A stretch of DNA of 64,000 nucleotides, taken from positions 25,815,313 through 25,879,312 of the forward strand of contig OX388312.1 in the NCBI GenBank assembly GCA_947579605.1. The letters are read 5' to 3'. The position numbers were made by a program, and so were the translations under genes. Under the pieces are notes generated by a model. The model saw nothing but the letters and a program-made list of their open reading frames with translations. It made no database searches and was not told the origin of the DNA. Origin of the DNA: Athripsodes cinereus (lineage: Eukaryota > Arthropoda > Insecta > Trichoptera > Leptoceridae). Positions 32,862 to 45,310 of this stretch are shown piece by piece; the stretch's first letter is position 1; every line of letters starts with the position of its first letter.

Positions 32862-33080
32862 TTTTTGATAATCTCATACAAGCGATGAATAAATTATTAT
32901 GCATCACAGATTAATAGACAGTCCCTTAAGCCTAAGAACTGATTTGGAATCAGCGTGATGTTTCCTTCCATTTTTGATAATCTCATACAAGCGATGAATA
33001 ATTATTATGCATCACAGATTAATAGACAGTCCCTTAAGCCTTAGAACTGATTTGGAATCAGCGTGATGTTTCCTTCCATT
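32862..33080. repeat. 109-bp tandem duplication
   Basis: TTTTTGATAATCTCATACAA starts at 32862 and at 32971. The two units are nearly identical (one AA length change and a C/T-type change) and end TGATGTTTCCTTCCATT. It is recent and of unknown source. Confidence 0.9.
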
Positions 33081-34200
33081 GTTAAAAAAACACATTATTA
33101 TAAAAAAAAATAATATTTTTTCCGTTTAAATGAAATTTAATTCATGGATTTCTTAGAAGGGACCTGAAAATCTTTTATTTTACTAATAACTATTAAATAT
33201 TGTATTATGTTTTACATTCTTGACGTGGATACATATTGTATCCAAAATATTTAAAGTAACTTCTGACGTGGATATCTTTATGTATCCGAGATTCTCATTT
33301 AACCTGTTTATTTATCTATATGTATAAAATGACGTGGATTAAATTTCCTAGAATTGATGAATTTAACCGTGTCCTTGAGGTGCTTTGGCACTTAAACGAC
33401 TCTTTAATGCTATCCAATAATAATAATAATACCTACTGTAGTATCGTTGCATTACAGAGAGAGATGAACTATTTAAATAGAATAAACCTACTAGAATCTT
33501 TGAATACATTCAGAAATGCAAGCAGAAAACTATTGTATACCTAATTTAATATTTTATACTTACATCATATCGTCCCTCTTCTGACTATGTGTCGTATCTA
33601 ACATTTTTGGCGAAATAGAGTTATGATCACCAATATGTATTTATTATATGTGCCCTGCATGTTATCACTAAAGATCACACCTGTAACTGTTGCCGTTATC
33701 CTGGAATAGCTTTCTGATTTGTTGTCGTATTTACGAATTATTCTAATTAAAATGTTTCAAAAAAATTTCATCACAAAAATGATTATGAGATAATTATGTA
33801 AGAATAGGTACAAATAAAATGATGTAATATATTTACACTGTATAATATAACTAGGAGAGACGATAATATGCACGTCAAAACACAAAAAACGCTCTCCTGA
33901 ACAATTTACATTTAGGCAGATACGACTGTTAGTCAGAAGAAGGACGATATTATTGTAGGTGTTTCGTAAAAAGGTGTAAAAAACTGAAACGAGTGTTTTG
34001 TATCTATCTGTGTACTTTGAAATAGGTATCTATACAAAATATTTATTCAGTGTCGAGCTCACTGTTTTTAGCAAGCACCAACTAAAGTACGTCTGTATCC
34101 AACTGATATGATCTTGTATAGAGGTACCTAATATTCACTGTGGATATAAACTATTTTTACGGGGGTTTATTTGTTTACTTGGATGGCGTTCGGTAGTAGT
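33081..34200. other. Non-coding AT-rich stretch
   Basis: The 74-codon plus frame at 33320-33544 shows no motif. Three ACGTGGATA words lie between 33222 and 33337. Confidence 0.4.
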
Positions 34201-34212
34201 GAATGCAATACG

Positions 34213-34724
34213 TAGTGATGTGAGAAGAGAAAATTCTTCAAAGAAATTTTTCGAGAACGAGAAATTTCTCCGAGAATTTCACCTCTGATGGAAGAGAAAT
34301 TTCTCTCCATAATTTTTCTTAGTGGTAGGTATTATGATCTTTCGCCCAGTACACTTCGCAGCCAACCTGATTGATCCAAAAATTTGTGGGGCTGATTAAG
34401 GCCCAAATCAGAGGTTATTAACACTTTTTTCCATTTACGTACCTGCAATTTTTTTTAACTTAAATATGGGCATGTGGGGTGTTAAACATCAAGAGTTATT
34501 AGCACTTTTTTCTATGTAGGTACCAAACATTTTTTTCATTAGTTTCCATCATTAATTGTAGCCATATTGGTGATAAATTGTCTCAACATTTGTACATTGT
34601 TATTGATTGATTGAATAAAGTATTTATTATTATTATACTGTTAAATAAAAAATAAAAAAAAATCTCTAAAATCCTTCTCGGTAAATTTCTCGAAAAATTA
34701 TTTCTTGAGAATTCCACAACACTA
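34213..34724. mobile_element. hAT-like MITE, copy 2
   Basis: The start TAGTGATGTGAGAAGAGAAA and end ATTCCACAACACTA are those of copy 1 (16614-17149). The flanks GCAATACG (34205-34212) and GCAATACA (34725-34732) match at 7 of 8 bases, the 8-bp duplication of the hAT superfamily. Several internal deletions distinguish it from copy 1. Confidence 0.85.
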
Positions 34725-34991
34725 GCAATACATACTAAACTAGATTTTTCAGTTCAGTTTACTACCGATATGAGAAAAACTATTTAAAAAACGTAATTGA
34801 ATTGCGGAGTTTCCCTTCAATTTTTAATTTGTTCCCGTATTTGTATACAGCAATTATTTTTTAAACTTATTGAATGGTTTGTCTTTATTGTAGCAATGAT
34901 CTGATAAAATGAAGTAGCCAACTGTGGTTCACAAAAATGAGACTCTTAGTTATTATACTTATGCACTATTTGCTACTTATTAAAAAAGGCT

Positions 34992-35420
34992 CTCTTTTCA
35001 CTCTCTCCGGTTTCAATCCTGTGGATTGGTTAGCAGCAAAGTCCTGCATCTTTCTTTCCATTGCATTTTGTCATGTGCGATCCTCTTCAGCTCGTTAAAT
35101 GATCCGTTGCTCATGTATACATACTCGTAGGTCGTCGAGGTATTCTCGGCGTGGGCGCCCGCTATGATTTGTCCCCTCAGCCATCCTTTCTATTATCTCT
35201 TGTACAAAATTTTCGCTGCGCATTATATGCCCAATCCAACTGGTGCGTATTTCTGATATGATCTTGAGTAGGCGCCTCCTTCTTTTATTCTGTTAAAATC
35301 TTCGTCATTTAGGATATGGTCCTTCCAGGATATTCCCAGAATTCTCCTATAGGACCGAATCTCAAAAGTCTCTAATCTTTTTCAGATAGGCACCATATCT
35401 TGCAGCTGTATCAAAAGACA
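34992..35420 (-). pseudogene. LINE C-terminal fragment
   Basis: On the minus strand: YRRILGISWKDHILNDEDF, then EIRTSWIGHIMRSENFVQEI, then MAEGTNHSGRPRREYLDDLR. This is the same type of C-terminal region as 28153-28530 but a different, more intact sequence. Frameshifts and a stop follow. Confidence 0.65.
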
Positions 35421-35429
35421 TTCATGTCT

Positions 35430-36850
35430 TTACAAGGAAATGCTTAGTTTCAGGTTTACATACATAATAAGACTCGAATATTAACGACTTTTTGTTTAAT
35501 GGGAGTCTAGTTTGGTATAATCATCCCAGATGATCTGACATACAATTTCTATATCTTATTTAAAAAAATATATTTAACAATGATTTATTTTAATATTAAC
35601 TTATAAAAAAATGCTTTGATATGTGCGTTTTATATGTGAAAATAGTTCACGAGCGTTCCGCTTTTTATATAATGAGATTTTTCGTTATTTTTAAAAAGAT
35701 TTCCTAAACATTGAATATTTTTGAAGCAAATACTTAAGCAAAACTTGAAAATGGACCCAACAAGGTTGTGAAACAAAAAAAATATTTTCGAGGGTTAATA
35801 GTTACTGATACAAAATTAATTGCGTTAATCTGACTTGTTGTTAACATTATCAAACTAACAAATAGTGTATAAAAAAGGTAACATTTCAATTTGTTTCGGA
35901 TTTTCACTGTCCATTTTGATAGACCCTCCACCGACAATCGCCTCCACTTAATACCTCAAGGGAGGGACTTAAAGGAATTAGTGAAAGGGATGTTGGATTG
36001 TTTGTCGGTCGAGAGGAAGATCACTGATGAGATGGACAAAAACCTCGATAACTGTTACAGGACTTAGGGTATTTCCAGAGACTACCCCTTGTCTCTGCCA
36101 CAAGTGAAATGGAAATAAACAGTTTGTAGATAATAGAAGGGGATAAAGCCGGATTAACTTGTTGTCCTTACTTTGAAATTAGATCGATTTGAACTGATTA
36201 TACCGAAATAATGAAGTTTCATATTATTATTAAAATGAGTTTCCCTTGCCGAAATTCTTTGCTTTGAAACTCTGTTTTATAACTTTATTAATATTAAAGG
36301 CTAATACCATGTTGAATTTCCAGAAAATGTTTGCGTTTGAAATGTGGATCGATTCATGGAATTCGTAATTATAGTTTGTTTTGAGGAACAAACTAATTTA
36401 CCATATTCATCTTTCGTAAGAAAAGTGAAAATCTTATTTACGTGGTTAGGTGAAGAAAATACAAACTTGAAATGATAAACTTCAAACTACAATACAATTC
36501 CCATTTATGAAGCTAGTCCCAAACTCATATTTGAATCTAATAGCAAATATTTTTGACCAATGGTACTTGGTATACGAGTTTCTAAAAAAGAAGTACTATT
36601 CAAATGTTTCTGCTTTAATCCACAGATATTTTTATTAAATATATATTTTATGACGTTGTAGTCTCTATAGCGATTTCCTCATAAATATGTGAAAGAATTA
36701 GTTGTAGTGGGGAGAGTTAGGTAGACCTCCATTTTATACCTTAAAAAATCTAGTAAAATTTTATTGGCTGGCTATTTTGGGTAATCGATTTCACTCGTTA
36801 CACTGTTTGTGAAATTTACCGTGATGGTAAAGATAGAAATAATACAATAT
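35430..36850. other. Non-coding stretch with a short open block
   Basis: 35932-36067 reads plus-strand LIPQGRDLKELVKGMLDCLS then VERKITDEMDKNLDNCYRT and stop. It is helix-like and less AT-biased than its surroundings but unassigned. The rest is AT-rich without recognised elements. Confidence 0.3.
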
Positions 36851-36851
36851 G

Positions 36852-37051
36852 CAGTGGGCCTAGTCAAAACACATTTAAGCGTTACGTTTTCGTTTCGTTT
36901 TCGTTCAAACGCGGACGACGTTGCGAGAACGTGTCAATTTTCGTAGCTAAAATACACAAGTAGCTCCGAAAATTGGAGCGTTCTCGCAACCTCGTCTTGT
37001 TTGAACGAAACGAAAACGTAACTCTTAAATGTGTTTTGACTAGGCCTACTG
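36852..37051. mobile_element. Palindromic MITE, family P1 copy 2
   Basis: The arms CAGTGGGCCTAGTCAAAACA and the complement of ...GACTAGGCCTACTG enclose 200 bp. The arm order (GGCCTxAGTCAAxAACACAT, CGTTACGTTTTCGTT) matches 25096-25293. The centre, with AAAATACACAA and GAAAATT words, is shared too. Confidence 0.8.
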
Positions 37052-37069
37052 GTAATTTTAGATATCATT

Positions 37070-37620
37070 TTTATATATACATGCAGCTGATCTGCTGGCT
37101 GCCCCACTTGTGGGATGTGCCGTGATGGTATAAAAAAAAAAATATATAATTATTTTGTGTAGTCCCTGGTAAAGAACAGGTCTACCACTTTTTTCCAAGG
37201 TTTCGAGTGTCCTGTAAAAGGCAGATTTATTTGCAAACCTCATCTGTAAAACAATTAACATCTACAATAATATGTATTCTATTTTTTTTTGGTGGAGACC
37301 TTATGAAAGTTCATTTCTATTAAAATGATTTTGTTAAAACATCATAACTTTCACTGTATAAATTTAATTTTTAAGTTATAGGCACTGAAGTCCGAAAGGC
37401 CTCTGCAAAAATAGAAATATAATTTATACAGTGAAAGTTATAGTGTTTTAAAGAAATCATTTTAATAAATCTACAATAATCAATGAGACATGCCACCTAT
37501 CCTGAATGTATTAGCTTTTAATGATATGTAGAGGAAAATCAGCATGTTTACGACTTGCAGTTTGTCCACTGGCTACCCCACTTGTGGAAGATATCATGAT
37601 GAAATGGATGAAGGGGTGAT
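37070..37620 (+). repeat. Family R pieces around an inverted-repeat insertion
   Basis: 37070-37130 is an R 3' block followed by an A run. 37165-37260 is an R 5' block (TCTACCACTTTTTTCCAAGG, CTGTAAAAGGCAG). 37480-37620 is an R middle and 3' block. Between the last two lies an insert with arms ATTAAAATGATTTTG and its complement, bounded by ATCTACAATAAT at 37260-37271 and again near 37469-37480, a likely target duplication. Confidence 0.6.
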
Positions 37621-37624
37621 GTTA

Positions 37625-38384
37625 TTTAATGTCTTTTTATTTCAGACACGGTTTGTAGCGTCACTGAAAAAATGTCTTATATCTTTGAATAACTGTATTC
37701 AGTTTGGTGCCTTTATCTATTTTATGTCATTCTTTGAGCGAACTACTATAAAGACGTCTACAGTGCTAAGGTAGAGAAAGAATGTAGGTACTGAAGCTGT
37801 GATCAATTTTCACTTTATGGTAAAAATGTGACGAAATGTGATACCGGTGCTACATAGAGCCAAAATGAAATAAAGGAAATGATACCTAAGTAATATGTAC
37901 AGTAATATATTCTCAGATACGTGCTGCTACAGGGTGAAAACTATAAAGGGGAGTTATCATTTGGGAGATGTGATTTGGATTTTATATCAAATGCTAAAGA
38001 TTCATTTCTGCGTATATTTTTTTTCTTTGTGACATTCTCTTTAGGTGGAATTTGATACGGTGGAATCAAATCCTTTTCGTTCAATGTGCGACTATGCGAC
38101 TATTGAATTATTATAATAATTTCTTCTGTTTTTTCCCCTCTCATATCTCCACTATTATTAGTTTGTACTGTGTAAGAGGGTCTTTCATGTTTTCTTTAAT
38201 GTAAAATATCCAATACTGTATCAATATCAAAGTTTGTTTGAGATTTAGAAGTCATTTTTTGAAAATATAACATAATATGTAATGGCAAATCACACAGATT
38301 GAGTTAGTCAAAATTAAGATATGAATCTTGTAATATGGTTAGTAACACAACGATTCACATAATGTAAAAAAAAACTTACTAAAA
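37625..38384. other. Non-coding AT-rich stretch
   Basis: Nothing recognised. Confidence 0.4.
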
Positions 38385-38515
38385 AAAATAGAAACATGTA
38401 ACCCAGATCAATTTGATGAACTTCATTTTGCTTTGGTCGGGAATCGAATCTGGGATTTTGTTACTTAAAGGCATGAGCGTTACCCTTGCGTTATATGGGC
38501 CGAAGGGATAGGATA
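38385..38515 (-). mobile_element. Solo relic of the tRNA-like module (SINE S2)
   Basis: On the minus strand: GGGTAACGCTCATGCCTTT, then ATCCCAGATTCGATTCCCGA, then a CCAAAGCAAAATG block and GATCTGGGTTACATG. This follows the order of the 230-bp units at 48093-48783 (GGTAACGCTCTTGCCTGCGA, GGTTCGATTCCCGG, CCAGAGCGAAAAATGG, CTGGGTGTGGTACATG). It shows that the module exists outside the LTR element as an old dispersed SINE. Confidence 0.6.
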
Positions 38516-38559
38516 CGAGTTTGAAAATATATGAAAGGTAATAAGAATAAATAAAAAAA

Positions 38560-38640
38560 ACTCTAAATGCGCCCTTGCGGTTGTTCCTATCACATAACGG
38601 CGCTAAATAAATTGTATAGTTTATTATTTATTACTATTAT
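38560..38640 (+). repeat. LINE 3'-end scrap
   Basis: GCGCCCTTGCGGTTG...CATAACGGCGCTAAATAAAT resembles the 3' end at 21320-21360 (GGCGCCCTTGAGATGGTCAC, AAACGGCGCCAAATA). Confidence 0.4.
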
Positions 38641-41600
38641 TAATTTGTAAGCAAATTATTTAAGAATATTTTAAAGTAAAAATACGAGGACACAAAAACG
38701 ATTCACATATCTCTTTTAAATTTATTGTTTTATAAAATATTTTGTGATATATCCCAAAGTGAATTTAATAGTATCTTTCAAAAATGATGCAAGGAGCATA
38801 ATAGTGCTTTGGTCGAATAGGTGATTTGGATGTGTTTCGAAGATGTATGTGTATGAAAAGTTTTGTAGCTCAAGAAATTCTACTTGAAAACCTGGCTGTG
38901 TGCCCATTCTATCAACTTTGCGATGGTGATTTTCTTTAAAAATAAGTGTCTTGTGGAGAGTTTATATCACAGTATAATATTATTATTATTATTATATGGA
39001 CAAGATGGTCATTTGTAAATGTTGCCATTCCGATGAAAAATTGTTAGATTTTGGCAGCCGAGCTCATACAAGGTACCTCTACCAACTTTCTGGTTTAATA
39101 TGGTGAAATATTTTAAATATTATGTTGCAACATCGTAGGTATTAAGTATTCGTTTACGGTGAATTAAACTTTATAGTAGCTATTTAAGATAATCGGCCTC
39201 TTTCTTAGCAGTGTCTAAAGAAATAACAAACATGATGAACATCTTTAATGTAAGAAAAAGTGCGATGAGTAATGTAAAGAGCGTCTTCAAAATAAAAAGA
39301 GATAAAATATTAAAATGAAAGATGCATATATATTATATAGAACTTATTAACTGATTTATTAAAATAAAAAAACCACGTTCATGTAAGAAAAATTAACGTG
39401 TATAATCAACTAAAAGAAATAAACTTTATAGAAATGTAAACATTCGAGATTCGTGCCTAATAATAAAGATAAATTATTAAGACGTGAAAGGAATATTGTT
39501 TTATCATTAAACACACCTTAGAATTAGTTCTTGTAGTATTATTCAGCATGGAGATGGGTAAAATACTCGTAATTTCGGGTAGATATTTGTGTAGAGATAT
39601 TTTACTTTCACGATCAGACATGGTTAAGCTGGCTCGGACATATTCAAACAAAAACGCTGTTAATTGAATTCAACTAAATTCAAAGATAAATAGACCAATT
39701 TCGGAAAACAACCAAAAATGTTCAAGACGTTGGTACTCGTATTATTTTCTTTTATGTTAATTTACGTCAAGTCTTATAATGCTCTGAATAAAGCCTTTGT
39801 TTGAAGAAGCCTTCGGCGGTTTGGTAGGCTCTCTCTCTCTCTCTCTATAACTTAAAACTTTATGTTTACCTGAAGTTTGATAAGGCAGAAATAACGTTAA
39901 AAAGTTAGATCAAAGATAAATATTTATTTTTAATCATTAACCGGTAGAGTTTTCAGCTTTTTTTTTTAAATTATATAAATCTTTTTGGGATTTGAGCGAA
40001 TAATAAATTATATCATTACTATTAACATAATTATTTTTGTATTTTTATTGTACGATAAAATCGTTTTATATTTTTCACAGATCGATAGCTTCACCTACAT
40101 TATAATACGAATTGATTTCATTGGGAAAGTTCTTATGTTTATTCGAAAACTTTCTATTATCTTACGAGACTATTCAGATAGGAATAATATTGATTACAAT
40201 AATGACTTTATTATTTTTGGAAATGTAAAATCATTAACTTAGCTAAAGTTTTATCTAGATATGATTTTGATACCAAGTGGATAATTTAAATTACGTTTTA
40301 AAAAAGTTTAGAAGTGGATATTTACGATAGTTTTAATTTTAAATCGTTAAAATCTTTATTTACTCAGGATTCCTCCCTGTACGAGTGATTTGTAATAATA
40401 AGGTTCATCGAGTAAGCAAAAGGACAGATAAAATATGAAATTGTTGATGTGAAAGATATTATGAATATTATTGAATGTTATGAAAAATGTAAATAAAATG
40501 ACAAAGTTTTGTAGGAAATGTCACATTTTTTTAAATCTCTTCGCAGAAAAACCTTTGTTAAGTAATGCGATTTGAGTGCATAAGTTGAGAATTATTTGAA
40601 TAAGCCGACTGACTTTACATAGAATTTTAATGGATTACATATAAATGTATTCAAAAACACTGCACATGGTTTTTATACGATTACTTAACATTAAAACATT
40701 TTCACATGAAAAGACGAACATTCCACCTAACGCAAATTTATCTATTGCGTTTAAAATAGCAGAAAAGTGTGGAGGAATATTTTAAATAAGGTTATCTACC
40801 GATTTTTGTGGAGTTCTGGAATCTATGATGGTAATAAAAAGATATGTGTAATATTCATCATCTATACTTATATATCATTCGTCCTTCTGCAATAATTGAA
40901 ATACATTTTTTCAAAAAAAATCATCGTGAAATTTAACTCAAAATAAATTCAAAAAGTGTTAATATAAATTCAAAATATTACCTTTTTATGGGAAAATTTA
41001 TCACAGATGTAATGAAAATATTACATTTTTGAGCTTTTCCCTAATTAAACATAATGAAACATAATAAAACTATAAGATTATAATATTATACGAGTATAAT
41101 CTTTGTACCTATCAGTACCTATATAATATGGAAGTGGTTTGACCTTGTTTCAATCATATTATTCTTCGTACGCCTCGCCTTAGAGGTCTCATTATATATG
41201 GGAGAATTCAATAAACGACATAACCTTCGTACCATATACAACACGCGCTCTTGGTCCTAACTGAGAAACTTACAAAAGGTAATTCGATTATTTAACATGA
41301 TATTTTAAATTATGTGATCTATTTATTAATTCCACTCATTTTTTTGAAAGATTAACTATCTAACAGTTGCGTGACATTTTAATAATTTTTAAGTATTTTT
41401 TATTTGTTTGTACTTCATTTTATAAAATTGCTTTCCACTGATTTTGGCAAACCTTTGCCATCCACGGGTGAAGCAATATTAGTGTGATGTGTTGATGAAG
41501 GGATCAAACAGAAGTGTGGTGGGGTGGAGAAGGTGTTTGGGAGGTATGTAATTACATGTAAGAGGAGAATGCAGGAATAGTAAAAGTTGTCAATAAAGGA

Positions 41601-42950
41601 GATTCTATATTGTTTATTATTTAATTTACTAAATTTATGCTTACATTTATGTAAATATTTGTTGATTAATTCTAACGTCAAGTAACAGTTAATAGTAGAA
41701 TAAATCCTTTTTATATAAAAAATTATTATCTATTTACTTTTTGCTAGCACTCATCCTTCATTGCTGGATACAGAACTCTTCAAAGTTCTTTCACATTTTT
41801 ATGTTTCGAAGAACTTTCTGCTTACTATTGTAATAAAGATAATGTCATCAACTTATCTTTATTGAGATCTTCTTACAGGGTCTCTCATCTTCATATATTT
41901 TCCATCTATCATCCTTTCTTTTTACCACGTAACCATCAGCTTTAGTTTTTCAGTCATTGTTTTTGAAATTAAAATTAACATTACATTATGTAATCTAAAT
42001 CCAATCTAGAACACAATTTTAGTCGGGACAGGTGTGCTGCCCAGCTTAATAGGTAGGTATATATTTACTAACTAGGTACCAGTTTTTAAAAGGATAGTAA
42101 AAATAAAATAAATTTTATGATACTAGAAAATTTCAAACTCCGTCTAATCTAATCTCTTAATTATATTTGATGCATATCAGTACATTTTATAAATACTCCG
42201 AGTACAATATTTATTTTCTCCGTATTGATATTCTCGCAGAATCACCAATAGCAAATGTAATTCGACAGTTCAATAATATTTCCCCGAATGTGCACATATG
42301 TATACCACATAACATAGGTGAATTTGTAGGGAAAGTTGAAACACTATTGTAAATGTTTGTTTTCTCTGAGATTGCATTGGCCGAAGGCTGTAATTGTTCC
42401 AGTAGAATATTGTGTTTTTTTAATAATAAAAAAATATATAATCAATGAAAACATTTAGTGGAGAAATGGACGAGGGCTATTTCCACCTTTTACTCTCGAA
42501 TGGTATGCTTAGGGACAACAACGATAAACAAAATAATTATAAATCAATTATTTTTAAACATGAACCTTTAAGACGAAATATGATTTTTATTTCATCAAGA
42601 AAATATAAATAATATTTTGTTACATGGAATGTTATGATAAGTTACTATGTATGTTCGCGGATCAGGTTTACGATAGATAGATAGATATATAAGTACCTAC
42701 CTATCTCTCTCTCTTTCTATGTGTGTGGGATGATAAATAACGGTCGAATGGGGCATCGTGTATTATTTATTATAGTACATGTGTCGATAAACCCTTTCTT
42801 CATAGTCAAGTCAGCGAGAGAATGAGTGGGGAGGCGATATTGTGTATAGTCTATAGGAAGTGATGTATTGGCGGTTTACCTACATACCGCTAGTTCGCTA
42901 ACGAGCCAACTAATGTACGAATTAACTCTTCATGGATTATCGCAATTATT
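38641..42950. other. 4.3-kb featureless AT-rich interval
   Basis: I saw no LINE motifs, inverted repeats or conserved frames. A (CT)n run lies at 39829-39846 and a GATA/CT-rich patch at 42678-42717. The 85-codon frame at 39985-40242 is made of I, L, F, Y and N and looks like chance. Confidence 0.4.
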
Positions 42951-43189
42951 AAAATTGTAATACTGGACATAGTATAAATAAATAAATAATTTTGAATTTC
43001 GCTTTATATGTATTCAACTTTATAAGTAAATTTACATAGTATTTGAAAGATTGATTTTTTTTAATGGTGTGAACCTATTTTCTAGTTTTTATCTCTGCTT
43101 CAGTCATGTCTACTAAAGATTCAATATGTGGAATATTTAAATAATACAAATGAAAGTATTGATCAAATAAACAGGCAGAAACAATAAAT

Positions 43190-43275
43190 GTTTTGGTTTG
43201 ATGGAAGAAATTGCGCCTTAGATATATATAAGTCACCTTCTGTATACTGAATTTTTATAGTAAAGAATAAATAAG
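43190..43275 (+). repeat. LINE 3'-tail relic
   Basis: GAAGAAATTGCGCCTTAG, then a TAAGTC-like block, TTCTGTATACTGA, and AGTAAAGAATAAATAAG follow the order of the better-kept tail at 57955-58088. Confidence 0.4.
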
Positions 43276-43519
43276 TTGATAAACATAAATTTGATAATAT
43301 ATCTGTAACATCTTATTTAAAAAAAATTATAATAGTCTGAATGTTGTTTGAAATTTTGAAATTTGTGTAAACTATGAACAAATGCGCGATATTTGAATAA
43401 AATTGAATACGTGTATCAGCTATTGATGTATAGTGTGATGTATTGGTTTGGCCGTTTGGTTTTTTGTTTGGTATAAAACATATATTTTCCCCGTGTAATA
43501 AATTAATATGCTGATTGTA

Positions 43520-43905
43520 GTGGTAAGCCAACTATCATTGAGCATTCTCAAAACATGTCCCAGCCAGGACCATCGTCTCTCCTGTACTACGGAGATCACA
43601 GGTCTCTGCTGGGTGCGCTGGCGCACACTATCATTTGTAACATGTTCATACCATTTGGCATCCAAAATCCTTCTAAGACACTTATTGCCCAGTGATAGTT
43701 GGTCAAAAAGAGCACTGTTCTTCCGTCCGCAAGGGTTCCGTCCGCCCGGGCGTCCCTCTTTCACAATACACCGTTACTATGACAACGACATCAGAGCGCA
43801 GGGAATGTCGTGGAAAGAGGTGACGCAATTGGCACAGAGACGCTCTGAATGGAGGAGGCTGGTTTCTGCCCTGTGCTCCCCAGAGGAGCGTTGAGGGCGA
43901 TGATG
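43520..43905 (+). mobile_element. LINE copy with inverted 5' half (twin-priming form)
   Basis: On the plus strand 43696-43894 reads SWSKRALFFRPQGFRPPGRP, then MSWKEVTQLAQRRSEWRRLV, and ends with a GATGATGATG tail. The preceding 43525-43685 reads only on the minus strand: NKCLRRILDAKWYEHVTN and then RRWSWLGHVLRMLNDSW. In the intact order (63423-62930, minus) these halves are consecutive, so the 5' half is inverted and the halves meet at the expected breakpoint. This is the structure left by twin priming during target-primed reverse transcription. Confidence 0.8.
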
Positions 43906-43919
43906 ATGATGGGTGGTAG

Positions 43920-44529
43920 GAGATGCAGTCAAAATGTACACAAACTCGTGGTAAAAAATTGCGTTTAAAAAATATTAGTAATCGAGAAATGATTGTCCAG
44001 TATGCCATAAAACGAACATCGTTAGCTAACGAACTAACGAGCCTGCAATCGATACTATTGTTCTGTTGGGTCGCCGATGGATAACCACCTTACGGAGGGG
44101 GTATACTGGGTGATGTGTGTGGAATTGAATACAAAATCGGTATAAAATGGGTGATTTTTGCCCGAAGCGAAGATGACCCAAACGTGAATATATTGCATTA
44201 TGTTGTATGTGAGTAGGGTTGTCTATATTATGTATGTGTTGTTAATAATAGGTATTATTAATAATATTTTGTTATCAAGTCTAAAAATGTTGTGAGGGAA
44301 TTATGAATTCAAAGGAATTTAAATATCATGGAATAACCGTCCATCCAAACAAAGTTTTTGGGAATTTAATAATTAAAAATTTGTATTATTAGCATTATAA
44401 TATATTCATAAATGTTAAATTACGTGTATAATTTTTGGAATTAAAATATATAATTATTTCAAATTTATTTTTAAACCTTAAAAATTTTTTTTTTTTTGAA
44501 ATTTCGCTTTGATTAAGTATATGAACATT
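43920..44529. other. Non-coding stretch before the LTR element
   Basis: No element was recognised. The 5-bp sequence ATAAT at 44530-44534 is the left target duplication of the next element. Confidence 0.4.
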
Positions 44530-44534
44530 ATAAT

Positions 44535-44724
44535 TGTAGTGTATGCACATTGGTAAACTATCCACAGATTGTACATCTGTGGTGTGTGGGACTGTCAATG
44601 TAAATTGACAGGTACATTGTCTCTGACACAGAACAGTATAAGAACTGGAGTATTGTGAAATAGCAAGCCAGTTGCTGTTTGGTGTGAGCCAGAGCCAGTG
44701 ATCTTCGAGGGAGCAAACAGTACA
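44535..44724 (+). repeat. 5' LTR (190 bp)
   Basis: It contains two perfect 8-bp hairpins: CCACAGAT/ATCTGTGG at 44562-44582 and CTGTCAAT/ATTGACAG at 44592-44611. A TATAAG at 44637-44642 could be the promoter core. I see no AATAAA. At 190 bp it is short for an autonomous element and in the range of small non-autonomous ones. Confidence 0.92.
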
Positions 44725-44726
44725 AG

Positions 44727-44741
44727 TGGCGACGAGGATAA
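44727..44741 (+). other. Primer binding site, TGGCGACGAGGATAA
   Basis: It starts two bases after the LTR end with TGG, as a tRNA CCA-end complement should. TGGCGACGAGGAT is a form I associate with tRNA-Ser-primed insect Ty3/gypsy (Mag-like) elements; the tRNA assignment is from memory. Confidence 0.7.
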
Positions 44742-45059
44742 ATTAATAGTAGGTACGAGAACTCTCCATCGGTTGGAAAAAATATAGAAGAAAGAGGAGT
44801 AAGTGATATTGCATAATGCTTTTACTTCAAAGGCAACCTGTCTTTGAATTGTGCTTCAAAATATTGGACAGAGAGTAAGTTCTTTCTTGTTGTTTTATGT
44901 TCAAATTCACAAACTTCAATTGAAACAAATTCTTATAACTGTATGTGCAAGATATACCTGCAATGATTTAACTTTCGAGTAAATTGTGTATTATGAATCC
45001 TCCGCGATCCCGAAAGATTGGTATAAGCATGTACTTCATAATTTCTTAAGTGTTTCAAA

Positions 45060-45310
45060 ATCCTTAAATCAGTAAATAGTCCTATTTGTGCAGGAAATTA
45101 CACGAGATGCCAATCATTGATATGTTACATATTGCAAAATCATGTCTTCATATATAATGAAATTCATTATCTTTGCACGATGATGTACCTTTAAATTGAG
45201 CATTAAAAAGTTAAATTGCATTGGCAAAGTGATTTATGCGAGATATGTACCTAAATCGTTGATCTTTTAATGTATTGCACAATCGTGTATTCATATATAG
45301 AATTGTATAA
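45060..45310 (+). repeat. Diverged ~150-bp direct repeat inside the LTR element
   Basis: Two blocks share the order GCGAGAT or ACGAGAT, then ATCRTTGATMT, then TTGCAMAATCRTGT, then TTCATATATA. The copies differ by many substitutions and small gaps, so they are older than the arrays at 47-48.8 kb. Confidence 0.4.

Noticed and set aside
39985..40242. 85-codon hydrophobic frame that could be a membrane peptide
   Set aside because: It lies in AT-rich DNA, and hydrophobic content follows from T-rich codons. No conservation can be shown.
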